From assembly GCA_015680905.1 (NCBI GenBank), contig CM027377.1:9386501-9450500 (forward strand): DNA of 64,000 nt. Reading direction: 5' to 3'. This DNA comes from Coptis chinensis. Its lineage: Eukaryota > Streptophyta > Magnoliopsida > Ranunculales > Ranunculaceae. Each line of letters opens with the position of its first letter. Positions within the stretch are counted from its first letter, which is position 1. The notes under the pieces were generated by a model that had not been told where the DNA came from, made no database searches, and saw only the letters and a program-made list of their open reading frames with translations. Shown one piece after another: positions 1-12,164 of this stretch. Position numbers and translations under genes: made by a program.

Positions 1-3000
1 TTGTCACCATTGTGTGATAAAGATAGGTGATAGGGAGATGATAGTCGATCTAACGGTGATGGACCTAAAAGGTTTCGATGTCATCGTAGGGATGGATTTG
101 TTAGGGAAGTATCATGCCCATGTAGATTGTTTTGCCAAGACGGTGGCGCTTAGAGTCACGGACAGCTGAGGTTGTGTTTGAGGGATTAGAAATCACGGTA
201 TCCGAGTGGTGAAGGCCAAGTCCGACTTCAAGTATGATAGATCACAGTTGTTAGCTGGTCTTAGTCTCCAAGGGCGAAGTTGAATCTTCCGAGCTTGTTC
301 CCCAGTAGTTAGTGAGTTCTTGGCGGTGTTCCCGGATGCATTGCGGGATTGCCTCCACGGCGTGAGATAGATTTTGTAATAGATCTAATGCCGGGAACGT
401 CGCCTATTTCGATGATTCCTTATCGAATGGCTCCTCTCGAAATGAGAGAACTCAAGTCCCAATTAGATGAATTGAAAAGATTGGGGTTTATAAGGGAAAG
501 CCAGTCACCTTGGGGAGCACCAGTGTTATTTGTGAAGAAGAAGGATGGGTCATTTCGCTATGTGTGGATTATCTAAGTTGAATAATGTGACTATCAAGAA
601 CAAATATCCGTTGCCTAGGATCAATGACCTATTTGATCAGTTAAGGGGTGCCAAGTATTTCTCGAAGATAGATCTCAGAACAGGCTACCATCAGATGAGA
701 ATTCGGGAAGAAGATATCTGAAAACGACTTTCCGCTTACGGCTAGGGCATTTTGAGTTTTGGTGTTACCATTTGGATTGACCAATGCTCGGGCTGCATTT
801 ATGGATCTCATGCACCGAAAGTGATGTGGAAATACCTAGATCAATTTGTTATCGTATTCATAGATGACATCTTGATTTATTCAAGACTAGGGCGGAACAC
901 AAGGAACACTTGAGGATTGTCTTCCAAACATTAGTTGATCATCGACTTTATGCCAAGTTCAATTAAGTGTGAGTTAAGTTGAATGAAATGAGATTCTTAG
1001 GGCATGTTGTATCGGAGAATGGAATCAAAGTGGATCGTTCAAAGATAGAGGCAGTGAATAATTGGCCGAGACCGACGTCAGCGACGGAAATCAGGAGTTT
1101 CTTGGGATTGGCCGGGTATTACCGTCGTTTTGTAGAAGGATTCTCTAGCATAGCGTCGTCCTTAACTAGATTGACACAGAAGGATGTGAAGTTTGAATGG
1201 ACAGAAGCATGTGAGAAAGCTTTCCAAGAGCTAAAGACGCGATTGGTAACAGCGCCAGTTTTGACTATTCCAGATCCGGAGAAGAGCTATGTGATTTATA
1301 CTGATGCCTCTAACACCGGGTTAGGATGTGTCTTAATGCAAGAAGGCCAAGTGATAGCGTATGCGTCTAGACAATTGAATGCCCATGAGAAGAATTATCC
1401 TACTCATGACTTGGAGTTAGCGGCGATCATTCATGCTCTAAAGATATGGAGGCATTATGTGTATGGTGAGAAGTTTGAGATATTCTCTGATCACAAGAGT
1501 CTCAAGTACTTGTTCTCGCAGAAAGATTTGAATATGAGGCAGAGGAGATGGGTTGAGTACATGGAGGACTATACATTCACATTGCAATACCATCCGGGTA
1601 AAGCAAATGTAGTTGCAGATGCATTGAGTAGGAAGCGAGAACATGTCTGTGCTCAGATGATGATGAAGGAGTGGCAATTGCTGGAGTCTGCTGCTTCTTA
1701 TGGTTTTGAAATCACGGGAAATGGAAGTGGAGATCCTCAGAAATGTTGTTATTTAGCACAGATGACAGTGACGGCAGAAAACACCTTGGTTCAAGAGATT
1801 GTGAATGCTCAGAATACCTCGAGGGATGGACCTAGGTACCAAGGATATGTGAATAATGCTGAGGATGTTGATTGGGAAAAATCCGGAGACGGAAGCATCA
1901 GATTCAGAGGAAGAATTTGGGTACCTTTTGATCACTCTTTGCGGAATAGTATCTTGAAGGAGGCACATAGATCGAAGTATACCATTCATCCTGGTGGTAC
2001 CAAAATGTACAGAGATCTACGTCGTCAGTTTTGGTGGCCGGGCATGAAGCGACACATTGCAGAATATGTTAAGAAGTGTGCCACATGCCAACAGGTGAAA
2101 GCTGAACACCATAGACCACCACGGTCTTCTTAAACCTCTGAGATTCGGAATGGAAGTGGGAGAATATAACCATGGATTTTGTATCCGGGTTACCGAGGAC
2201 CCGATGAGGGAATGGATTCTATATGGGTCATTGTTGATAGACCACCAAGTCACCCCATTTCATACACTGTAAGACTACTTACTCTGCTGAAAAGCTAAGT
2301 AGAATCTACATGTCGGATGTCTTGAGGTTGCATGGGGCACCACTCTCTATAATTTCAGATAGAGGTACTCAATTTACGGTTCATTTTGGAGAAGTCTTCA
2401 AAGGGAATTGGGGACCAAACAGAAATTCAAGACATTTCATCCATGAACCGATGGGCAATCGGAAAAGAGTCATCAAATCATAGAGGATATGCTTGGGCTT
2501 GCGTGCTTGATTTTGGGGGTAGTTGGAAGACTCATTTGGCATTGGCTGAGTTTGCCTACAATAACGATTACCAATCTAGTATTGGTATGGCTCCGTTGAA
2601 GCGTTGTATGGCAGACCTTGCGAACACCTCTGTTGAAATCGGAGATAGTATTATGTTGGGGCGAGATGGTTAGTGACACCACCGAAGATTAGAGTGATCT
2701 GAATCGGTTGCTCACAGCCCCGAGTCGTCGAAAAAGCTATCGCGGATAAAGTAGAAGCGTCCCTTGAAATTTTATGAAGGTGACAGTATTCTTGAAAGTA
2801 TCTCGAAGAAGGGCATTGAGAGGTTAGGGATGAAAGGGAAACTTGCACCTAGATATGTGGGACCATTCCCGATTATTGAAGATCTCGAGCTAGCTTATAA
2901 GCTCGAAATACCGAGAAAAGGCTATCACGTGTTCATAACGTGTTCCATATCTCGATGCTACATAAGTATGAGCGGATCCACTACATATTGTTGATTTGGA

Positions 3001-3192
3001 ATCGTTGGAGTTGGAAGAAGACATTACCTATCCGGAAGGGCGGTTCGAGATCCTAGATCACGAGAGAAGAGATCGAGGTCCAAGGTCATTCCGTTGGTAA
3101 AGGTCTTGTGGAGAAATCACAATGTAGAGGAAGCAACCTGGGAGAAAGAAGCCGATATGAGGCGACAATATCCAGAATTGTTCGAGCAATAA
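1..3192 (+). mobile_element. Ty3/gypsy retrotransposon, decayed pol region (chromodomain clade)
   Basis: Seen, in order: the end of a retroviral-type aspartic protease (VIVGMDLLGKYHA, about 85-125); reverse transcriptase pieces (about 349-960) including the catalytic FIDDILIYS near 855-880; RNase H; an integrase zinc-binding region; a broken integrase core (about 2150-2680); and a tail rich in Trp/Glu (about 3087-3192) that resembles the chromodomain end of Tekay/Del-type elements. The reading frame is broken many times: an early stop after the protease, frameshifts in reverse transcriptase, and shifts between the integrase and the tail. The protease-RT-RNaseH-integrase order is that of Ty3/gypsy. 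Gag and the 5' LTR lie outside the window. This copy cannot encode a working polyprotein. Confidence 0.95.
979..2133 (+). pseudogene. Ty3/gypsy RT end, RNase H and integrase zinc-binding fragment
   Basis: This is the longest surviving open frame of the element (384 codons). It begins in the RT connection region ([15 protein letters not shown]). RNase H follows at about residues 95-215, with the TDAS and DHKSL motifs and the ADALSRK end. The HHCC zinc-binding part of integrase (HxxxxxxHPG ... CATCQ) comes at about residues 330-375. The frame stops before the integrase core. Its start is only the first ATG after a frameshift, so it is a fragment of pol and not a separate gene. Confidence 0.9.
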
Positions 3193-3227
3193 GGTATGAT
3201 TTAATTTCGAGGACGAAATTTTCTTTT

Positions 3228-3240
3228 AAGGAGGGTAGGA
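3228..3240 (+). other. Polypurine tract of the Ty3/gypsy element
   Basis: A purine-rich run (AAGGAGGGTAGGA, one T) lies immediately before the TG that opens the 3' LTR. Its position fits the plus-strand priming site of LTR retrotransposons. Confidence 0.8.
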
Positions 3241-6200
3241 TGTAAAGTCCTGAATTATTATTAAGGGTATTTTCGTAAATTTCCTATTAAATCTAGGGTC
3301 GTTTATGTAAGTTGGTCGTCGGGTTTATATTTCAACCGTACGTAACTTACTAAAACTTAACTCCGACTCATAAGGCACGTTAGGTAAGCGACTATAGGCG
3401 GAAATTTGGCAAAAATGTCGGTTAGCGGCTTTTCCGCGTCGAAGCTGGCACGAGTTAACAACTTACACGCATGAGTGAGTTATTGTCATAACCTGCGGTG
3501 AGATAGAATATAGCAGATTAAATTTAGCGGGATGAGCCGGAAAAATAATTACGACGCGACGTCAAACGAGTGGTGGTTAGGCATATTAGGACCTTAAGTC
3601 CAATTGGAATCGATCGGGCTTGGGCCCAAAAATATCGGCCGAAATCGAAAATAGAAAAAAAAACCGCACGAAACCAACAGTAAAACGAAAATCGCGAAAT
3701 CCAAATCGCACCTTCTTCCCCAATTCGAATCCAAACCTATAACAAAACCTAGGAGAGAAAACCAAAAATTCTATCAATTCACCTCGATCCAAACCTCAAA
3801 TCTTCACCCTCAAGCCTTAGAAACCTTAAACCCAAATGTGAGGATTCGAAATTTGTGGGAATCGCTACCGTATCAAGGTAAAAGGTGAGTCGCGATTTAG
3901 ATATATGTGCTGATTTGATTTAAATTGTTGATGGAATTGATATCTCGATTTTAATTGAGTGTATTGGGGTGTTGAAGGTCGGATGTATTGATGGGCGAGT
4001 TGGAGTGGAGTGAAACAAAGGGTGTAGGAAAATTCTTGGAGTGCGTCGGGTTTTCGCCAAAAGGTTAGTGAATTTAGCATACAAATTGATAGTGTAAACT
4101 TCGATTTCGAAATTAATTAGTGGTATTGGTTGAAAGATATTTGAATGGGTTGGTGGTACACTTCGGCAAAGAGTTCGGTTTGGAGAAGGAGAGTCTGCGA
4201 TTTTGGTGGAGCAAAGAAAGCTAGGATCGAAGTTTAAACTGGTCGACTTCGGTAAAGAGTTACTATATTCACTTTAATTTAGAAAAGTTATGTTAGTCTA
4301 AACTTGTTTAGGATTTGACTCGATAATGCACGATTGATAAGAAACTTCGGCAATAATTGTAATTAGATTTTATATGAACCCGAAGAGGGTGGAATGGGTT
4401 GTAGTGGAAATTTGGAATTGGATTGGGATCTTATTACAAATGGAAATGTTGTGGGATGGGAGGAGAGTGAATCTGAAGCATCTAAAGGGTTAAGTTACTT
4501 GAGAAAATATATGTAAGAACTGAATGGCCTCGTAGTCGATCGCTCGACAAAGAACAACTGTCGGTATCATAACGAATGTGGTGGCCTATAGCAGTCTAGA
4601 ACAAAACTTTTCGTGAAACTAGAAGGGGTAGTCGTTAATAATTACTTTAGTGGTTAATATAATCAACGAGTAATTATTTCTCTCGAATTTATGTTGAAAG
4701 GAAGTATTAATTGTCTTCTTCGGGTTCTAATAGATTTACGATTGGGCTTATATGATTTATAGGAGTTGGATTCGGTTAAGCTGGTTCGATTGGGTTAAGT
4801 GGGCTTGAGGAGAAGGAGCTTGCTAAGGTAGGAACCTACATACCAATATATAGTCTGCTTATTTTCATGCATGATTTGAGTTGTTTAAAATGTTAAGAAA
4901 TAGTTTGCGTATCAACCATGCATGTATATATGATATTCATGTTTTTGCATTGTAGTTTTCCTCGATATGAATTAAGTATATGGATAGCTTTCGCGTGAAA
5001 TGGTTTTCTGTAAAATCGGGGGTAGCGAGGGATTGTTTTCTGGTTAAAAGTGAAAAACTGGTTTTGGGGAAAGGTTCGCGTCTCTTGTCTCAGTAAGGAG
5101 ACAGAGAGATGGATTTTGTAATGCGGGTAAGGATTACCCGGTTGTTTGTAACTAGGTGCGAAGTTCTGGATTGGTCCCGGGATGGTCGTGTTATTTACGA
5201 TGATTCGCCGTTTGGGAATCATCGGTTGTTATTTACTATGACTGGCCCGTTTGGGAGTCATAGGTTGTTCTGCTCGATTTCGGGAAATCCAGGAACTCAC
5301 ACCTATATAATCAACAGTTTTAAAAGAAAAAAAAAACTAGATATGTAACTAGAGTATTTGAAAATAATCGAATAATCTGAGTATATATATATATATAGAT
5401 ATTACAATGTTTATCACGAGGAGATTTAGAAAAGGAACTGAATTCCTATAAAGAAGGAACCTGTTGTCGCATTTCGGAGACGGCGGTTAAGCTCTAGGAT
5501 TCCAACCGTGGTGTACACCTTCGAGGTGGTGGGCCACCTTTAAAGGGATGCATCAATGGATGTAGTCCGGGAATTCCTTTCTACTTTTCTAGATAACTAT
5601 GCTTTGTACGTCATCCCGCTGTATGGTGATTAGCTTGTGTGGGGTTACATGTTACCTCGATGAGGTTTAGACGCCGGTGAGTGAGAGTTTAGTCCACTCT
5701 GGATGTGTGTCGATCCCGCGGTCTGCGGTCGTCGTCGAACGGTTGACCACCGTAAGTTAGGTGACAGCCATTGGGGGTCGTGGTCACGGGGCCCACCCGA
5801 GCCCTAAAAGCTTTGGGGATTTTGTGTAATGCGAACACAACAACGGCATTTCATCTCCCTGCCGGTAAAATCGGAAAAACAACGGTGCATGGTTCACACT
5901 TGGAAGCATCTTGAACCGAGATTGCCCGTGGATCAGGGGCTAAATACCGGTCGTACCCTCACCATTCTAATAGGATGCAAATGCCACAATAGTTGTATGA
6001 TGATTGTGAAAACTCTATTTTATATATCAATGAAGCATGTCAAGAGGATTTCTGCTAGTTAGTGATGTATATATACCTAGTCACAATATTTGAATACTAT
6101 TATAGAAACCCTGCATGTTTTAAATGTTTTCTATAAGTAAACTATTTATTGGCTATGTGCGTTTCTTTCATGGGCATAGTTGTTTGCTCATCCTACTTAA

Positions 6201-6732
6201 CATTTCGCAGGCGAGCGATTCTTGGAGGAGGGTTTCCCTAACCCTAGTGATGACGGGTATGGTGATTTGGGAGGATTTCCCCATGCTTGACGAGAGGCAG
6301 AGTCAAGTTTATATTTTGGATTGTATAGAGATGACCTAGGTTATTCTTTTGCTGTATATAATGAGCCTAGCTCTTTTCCTTTGGTTGTATAGAAAGAGAC
6401 TAGTTTCTTTTGTTGTATATATAGAGAGCTAGGTCATTTTGATGTAATAATCGTATTTGGCAACGGTTCTCCTTGTTTTGTAGTTATATCGTCATATCCC
6501 TGTAGTAGTTAGAGTTAAGTGTAGTATATATGGTTGTTGGATGTATGTATGGTTGGAGGAATGAATTATAAGAGGTCCAGGGTTTATGACAGGTTATGAC
6601 AGGTTTTTAGGGTTTACGAACGTCGATCAAACAAAGGAAACTCTGCCGAAATTTCGGTAGAATCGGGATAGGTGTCTGCCTCGAGATTCATTCCACGTCC
6701 TCGGGATGTGTGTTGGGTCTCGGGGCGTGACA
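3241..6732 (+). mobile_element. 3' LTR of the Ty3/gypsy element (~3.5 kb)
   Basis: Begins TGTAAAGTCCTGAATTATT right after the polypurine tract and ends in GGGGCGTGACA, giving the TG...CA ends of an LTR. About 3,492 bp is long but usual for Tekay/Del-type plant elements. No coding region is recognised inside. Around 5190-5280 there is a short imperfect repeat built on a GTTTGGGA(A/G)TCAT motif. The five bases after the end are GGTGT; the matching target duplication would be at the 5' LTR, outside the window. The LTR would hold the promoter and polyadenylation signals, which I cannot pinpoint. Confidence 0.85.
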
Positions 6733-7547
6733 GGTGTGGACCTACTCAAACTCAGGATTGACGTGCTATGGTGGTATTGTGAGTTTATACCTAGAGTAGT
6801 CAATCATGAATTTTATAAAGGGCTTGAACTTTGAATTGCATTTTCCCATTAGTAATATATAATACAGGGATTACTTCTTTAATTAGCATGTTTAGTAAAA
6901 AAAATCATCTCAATCTCATGAGGCAATTGAATCCCGCCCATGGCTTCGTTTCCATTGACTTTGTTAGACCAATCGAAGAATCGCGGACTTCACTACTAAT
7001 TTTTATCTACATCTTCTTTTGACCTATTAGCAAAATTGATGCAATTTACCTCAAGCATGTAAGTACATCACATTATATACTCTGTAAGGGAAGGACCAAG
7101 CAGGTCATTGTAATGTAAGTTTGGTCACATTGTTAATTCTTGAGGAGATTCAACTTTTCGCGTTTGATGAAAATAACATTTGCAGTAGAGCTTGCCAGCT
7201 ACTAATTGTATGGACTGCTCAAGTAGCATTAAATGAGTTCATGAGTCCTTAAAATGGCTCTATGTGAACTAATAAGCAAGTAAACCGGCTATAATACCTA
7301 TGCAAAAAGTAGCACGTCACTAAGACGCATACTTAATTGAACTCAAGCTTTTGATTGATATGTAATTAAGTTTTGTCTAAGGTTAATCAGCTGCTCCATA
7401 AAGTAGAACAAAAGAGTTGTATCTATCTGGGTGAACAAAAATATATATTGCTTGAAGTGCAATTCTTCAAACTAAATTAGCCCAAGAAACAAAGAGAATT
7501 AAAGTGGGTTGAGTACAGGAACCTTTCCCTCTGTGGAAACAGGTGTT
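6733..7547. other. Intergenic sequence, nothing recognised
   Basis: AT-rich DNA between the gypsy LTR and the first hAT-like element. Short open frames here have no recognisable domain. Confidence 0.6.
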
Positions 7548-7555
7548 GGGTGGGG

Positions 7556-8744
7556 TAGGGATGTCCATTCTGCCCGAAACCCGAAACCCGCCCAAAACCC
7601 GAAAAAAAAACCCGCGACCAACCCCCTGCCCGAGCCGACAAAACCCGAACCCGAACCCGGACCGAAATACATAGGGTCGGGTTTGGTCACACTATCTAAA
7701 CCCGACCGACCGAACCCGACCCGATAATTTGGCCCTAAACCCGTTAAAAGGGTTAAAATGCCCAAACCATATCCGACCGAACCGAACCCAAAACCCAGTT
7801 ATATAGGGTAAAATGCCCCACCAAAACCCGAACCCGAACCGACCATAATTCCCAACAACTATATTTTCATTTATTATCTATTTATCTTCAACAAACTTTT
7901 AGTCTTTTTGCTTCATTACTATTTACTTTTGGTCTTCAAGACAAATTACCTTTGACCGTACCACTACTTTACTACTTCTCTCTATTCCCTCCAACAACTC
8001 CCCTAAGAACAAGACAACCCAATCACACGCTCATGATGAAGAGATTGGTGGGTTTGATGGTCTTTACTAAGTTTGCATTCACTCGGAAAATTTGCGGCAC
8101 CTTCAAATATCTCTTTCTAAATGTGGTCACCAAGGCCGAAAGCAAATCAACAGGTCGGATTCACACCACCACAAGAAACTCTCCCAAAAAGCCATCAATC
8201 TTATTGTCAAATCAACGGTCGATTCACACCACCACAAGAAGTCGAAACTCCCAAAAACCATCAATCTTATTGAAGTTATTGTCTTGGAATTGCTTGCTTT
8301 GTTTGGTCTACTTTTCTTCTTTGCTTTTCAAAAATGCAATCTCGTGTGTTTTGAATCTTTGACGATCATTGGGTGGCTTTTACGATGTTAAAGTTAAACA
8401 GATCAAATCCAATAAAAGAAGATGGCTTTTGATTAATTAGATGAAAAAGAGGTTTTTTCTTGAGATCTTGAGATCTAATAACTGAAAATGACGTTCCTGA
8501 TGAAGAGATTTAATATTCTTTTATTTCATATATTTCGGGTTTTACCATACCCGAAACCCGAACCCGAACCCGACGGGTACCCGAAATATAGGGTTAGGGT
8601 AGGGTTTGGTCACATGTATCTAACAAATACCCGAACCCGAACCCGACCCGCAAAGAATAGGGCCGGGCCCGGGTAACCCGATACCCGTTCAAAACCCGAA
8701 AAATCGGGTTCGGGCCGGGTAGGGTACCCGTTTGGACATCCCTA
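7556..8744. mobile_element. Non-autonomous hAT-type element with CCCGAA-rich ends
   Basis: Perfect 12-bp terminal inverted repeats (TAGGGATGTCCA at 7556-7567, TGGACATCCCTA at 8733-8744) are flanked by an exact 8-bp target duplication, GGGTGGGG (7548-7555 and 8745-8752). An 8-bp duplication and this kind of terminus are typical of hAT elements. Both subterminal regions (7570-7850 and 8530-8725) are packed with degenerate CCCGAA/AACCCG units in inverse orientation. No transposase is seen in 1,189 bp, so it is non-autonomous. Inside is a 63-bp-period duplication (8158-8212 and 8221-8275). Confidence 0.9.
8158..8275. repeat. Internal ~55-bp direct duplication, period 63
   Basis: Two near-identical segments begin GATTCACACCACCACAAGAA at 8158 and 8221 and both run to CATCAATCTTATTG. 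The duplication lies in the middle of the hAT-type element. Confidence 0.85.
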
Positions 8745-8752
8745 GGGTGGGG

Positions 8753-9580
8753 GTTTGTGAGTGGTAATATTTTACTGCCATTTGTTTGTGCCCACACAGA
8801 AGCCCATATTCATTTAAACTTTGGTTCTTTATGTTTATATGGCCATTGTAAGAAGGCGAAAAGGAGATAGGAGAATAGGATTAGATCAATGACTATTCTA
8901 GAAAATTTACTCTTTCTTTCCTTTGTTTTAGTCAATTGTTTACACAACCAACGAGGTTTTTCTTCCTATTTGAATCTAATTGTTAAGTAGTAGATACAAT
9001 CATATTCTAGATATTGCTAATATTATTATCGAGTCTATCATTCTATGTCATATTCTTACTTACATGTCAGAAGCTTGAATAATGTTTTTGTATGTTTGAT
9101 GGTTATTGGATTCACTATTTGATGATCTTGAATGGAAGAATATTTTTTGCACCTTCCTATAATTGTACATGTGTCATAGTTTATTTGAATCAATCCAACC
9201 CATTGGTATTAAATCTTGCTTACTGTCACTTTCTTTGATTCCAAGGGATGGTGATTTTTGTAATAGAGTAATTGTTTCTTCTCCTTTTCTATCCATTGGT
9301 CTGCATCTTTTCATTTTTGTTTATCTCTTTGTTGATTTTTTGAAGAGAAATGATTAGTGATCAAATTTATTTAGTGATTTTGATAAAGATGGTTGCTTAT
9401 TTACTTTTTGTTTATCTAACACTATTCAACTTTTCCTAGACTTAACATTTCAATTAAAAAAGCCTTACCTTGATAGGCATCATGGAACAACAAATGGATG
9501 TAGAAACTCATCACGCTAGAAAAATAGGTATTGTGCCTGATAGGATATTTCAATACAACGTTAGGTTGGAAAACTTGAAC
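8753..9580. other. Intergenic sequence, nothing recognised
   Basis: AT-rich DNA between two transposable elements. No domain, RNA gene or repeat structure is recognised. Confidence 0.6.
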
Positions 9581-9811
9581 CAGTGTTATCAGACTCGGCC
9601 CGGCCCGGCAGTTTGACTTGGTGAACCGACGACCCGGTCACCAAACTGGGTTGGGTCACATAGTAGATCGTTTAAGCAGTTGACCCAGGCCAAATCCGGT
9701 TAACTCGTCCGATTTTCTTGTAAACCGCTTTAACCCGGACGGTTTAGTCCGAGCCGCCGGTCCATAACTAACTTTAGAAATTATAAAAATTTAATTTGTT
9801 AGTACTAATTA

Positions 9812-9865
9812 AGACTCAAACCTTGGGTGACTATTAAACAAGTTAGGATTTCTACCATTACACTA
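9812..9865 (-). promoter_or_regulatory. tRNA-like A and B boxes (Pol III type 2 pattern)
   Basis: On the - strand, TAGTGTAATGG (9865-9855) resembles an A box and GGTTTGAGTCT (9822-9812) a B box, 43 nt apart start to start. This spacing suits a tRNA gene or tRNA-derived SINE. I could not fold a complete tRNA, so this is not called a tRNA gene. Confidence 0.4.
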
Positions 9866-10470
9866 CAAACAGATTTTCTTGCTAGTTATTAACTACAAGG
9901 GAATAATATCCTAAGAACCATTGTCAGAAGCTACAAAGATACAAGTGTAGTTAATAATATCCTAAGAAGTACAATGACTTTCCTTCTTTCTTAATAATAT
10001 CCTAAGAATAATATGTTTTGCTTGCTAAAGTAAAAATAAGCATACCCAAATAGAATAACAATTTGAGCCCACTCTTTGCCGGATTATAGAGTGTGCTTGG
10101 TTTTCTTCATTCTTTGAAAAAAACATTTTGAAGGCATTAGGCGTGGAGGCACGGCTCTTGGTGGTTGGTGCTTTCAGCAGTTGGTGAGGGAGTGACGCGC
10201 CCTTGAAGAATAGGGCATAAACCGTTTTGCTTTCGAGAATATAAGGAATGAAGATCCAAAGAGATCCAGTGGTAGAAATAAAGAAGCATACTATTTGGGA
10301 TTGGCTTATTTTGCCATGTCATAACTTAGAAAAGACAAAGACAACCATAGGATGGAAGCCCAGTGGGCCCCACACCATTGCTTTTTATTAGATAGATATA
10401 AGAAATATAAATAACATCAAATAGTAAACTAGTAAAGAAACATTTTAATTTTGAAAAACATAACCTGTAT

Positions 10471-10525
10471 AGACTCGAACCTTGGTTTATTGGAAAATGA
10501 AATGGCTCTAAGACCACCTGGGCCA
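10471..10525 (-). promoter_or_regulatory. Second tRNA-like A and B box pair
   Basis: On the - strand, TGGCCCAGGTGG (10525-10514) resembles an A box and GGTTCGAGTCT (10481-10471) matches the B-box consensus well, 44 nt apart. It has the same strand and spacing as the pair near 9.8 kb. It is either a SINE head or a tRNA relic inside the TIR element. Confidence 0.45.
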
Positions 10526-10683
10526 CTAATGAAGTTGTAAAAAAGTATGTACTAAGTAAATTATATAATATTTTCAACTAAGTATTGACCCACTGGTTGA
10601 ACCAGTGACCCACTGGTCGACCGGTGACCCAGTGACCCAGTTTCTTTGTCGGGTCAGTGTCCGGGCTAGATCTGATAACTATG

Positions 10684-11447
10684 CTCGGAACATTTGTTGG
10701 TATCCTGCCTGATATCATCCAAGAGGCCATATAACATGCATGGTAATGTTACTTATTTTTTTTTCTAAATTTCTGATTTGCTTTATTTGAATATATATTG
10801 TACGTCTTTCATTAGCTTCCACATGTCCTGAGCTTTTTATGGTTATGAGCTAATAGAATTGTTTAGACCCTTTGAAAATAGTTGTATTGATCACCATCTT
10901 GCAGAAGTGATATGCATTTATGCTAATGGGGGATGTCTCCCCATTTACTTTGATATTTGATTGGATTTGGTTGTTACAATGATTCTTTTTCTTTTTTGCT
11001 TTTCTTTTTTCAAGAGCGCACATTGCAGGGTGGTAGTAGTGGGATAAGGAATTCAAATAGAATATTTGATTAGATTGGTGGTGTCGATTTTCGCTTCCAA
11101 TTTATGCAGAGGTTGCAAGTTAAATGTGGAGCCGAATAGCCGAAGAGTCTCGCTCCCATCTCATTTTTTTGATTGACTAATATATCTGTATGACATAGAA
11201 GTTAAACTTATAAAACTGTGTTTACGACTCTTCCAGAAGCTTTATGTGATAAATGTATTTCAAAGTCACTGCTAATGAATGTGTCGATTCAATACTTTGA
11301 CAAAGTTATTTGATGGAAACACTAGGAACTTTTCTTTTTCATTTTCCATGGAATTAGTAAGACCTAGATGCAGTAAGCATCTTCAATTCTGGACATGGCA
11401 CTGTATAAAGTTTTTAATTGTCACTTCTTGAAATTGTAACAAAACTT
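10684..11447. other. Intergenic sequence, nothing recognised
   Basis: AT-rich DNA without a recognisable gene. The short - strand frame at 10850-11056 has no domain features. Confidence 0.6.
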
Positions 11448-11880
11448 CGTCATAGTTTAGTAATTGATCTATAGTAGATGTGTAAACTTAGAACAACGAC
11501 GTTGCCTTCTGTCCTAAAAATTATCACATGGTTCAAATTAGTTGCAATATTTGATACTTAATTAATTTCGTTGTGTCCAGCCCTAACAGCCAGTTCTTAA
11601 ATAAATGAATTGCATATATACATGTATATCTTAAATCAAAACAATTTAATAAAGACATCCGTGTCGTCATAGTAAAAGTAATTGATCTATAATAGATGTG
11701 TAAACTTAGCACAATGACGTTGCCTTCTGTCCTAAAAATTATCACATAGTTCAAAATTAGTTGCAATAATATTTGATACTTAATTTCATTGTGTCCAACC
11801 CTAACAACATTTCTTAAATAAATGAATTGCATATATACATATATATATTAAATCGAAACAATTTAATAAAGACATCCGCA
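11448..11880. repeat. 217-218 bp tandem duplication
   Basis: Two diverged copies run from GTCATAGT...AATTGATCTATA (the latter at 11461 and 11679) to TTTAATAAAGACATCCG. They share long identical stretches such as GACGTTGCCTTCTGTCC. The second copy leads straight into the Helitron-like terminus. Confidence 0.85.
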
Positions 11881-11903
11881 TTGAAGGCACGGGCATTAGC
11901 TAG
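11876..11903 (+). mobile_element. Possible Helitron 3' terminus
   Basis: The sequence CCGCATTGAAGGCACGG, an imperfect short hairpin, is followed about 8 bp later by CTAG and then T. Plant Helitrons end in CTRR next to a T, with a GC-rich hairpin 10-12 bp upstream. The hairpin is decayed and I could not find the 5' TC end, so only one terminus is proposed. Confidence 0.4.
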
Positions 11904-12164
11904 TATATAAACATAGTTTAACGCATTTTTAAACTCAATTAGTTCTATCTACCCGCTTCCTTAAAATATGGAACTCCAAAAGTTTTAATTCTCATTATTC
12001 TTAACCAATAGGAATCTAACACCACTTGTTTTTGCACATTTTGTAAAAAGATTAGGTTGGATGTGTTTTTATAGCCATTAGACTCATTGTGTAAATCTCT
12101 TTAAAAACACATGTGACTCCAAGCCTCTGTGATGTTCTAACAATGTTTAAAGTTACCGACGTTA

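Larger units (their letters stand above)
9581..10683. mobile_element. TIR element with GACCC-rich ends (MITE-like)
   Basis: The left end CAGTGTTATCAGACTCGGCC (9581-9603 region) is an imperfect inverted match to the right end (CCGGGCTAGATCTGATAACT, ending near 10683). Both subterminal zones contain many GACCCAGT/GACCCGGT-type units. This terminus resembles a common plant non-autonomous DNA transposon type. I could not find a clear target duplication, so the exact borders are uncertain. No transposase is present. Two tRNA-like A/B-box pairs lie inside. Confidence 0.6.

Noticed and set aside
7509..7765. Pro/Lys-rich and Gly/Phe-rich open frames on both strands
   Set aside because: They are translations of the CCCGAA repeat array in the hAT-type element, not genes.
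9812..10525. Functional tRNA genes
   Set aside because: A and B boxes are present, but I could not form a complete cloverleaf with acceptor and anticodon stems.
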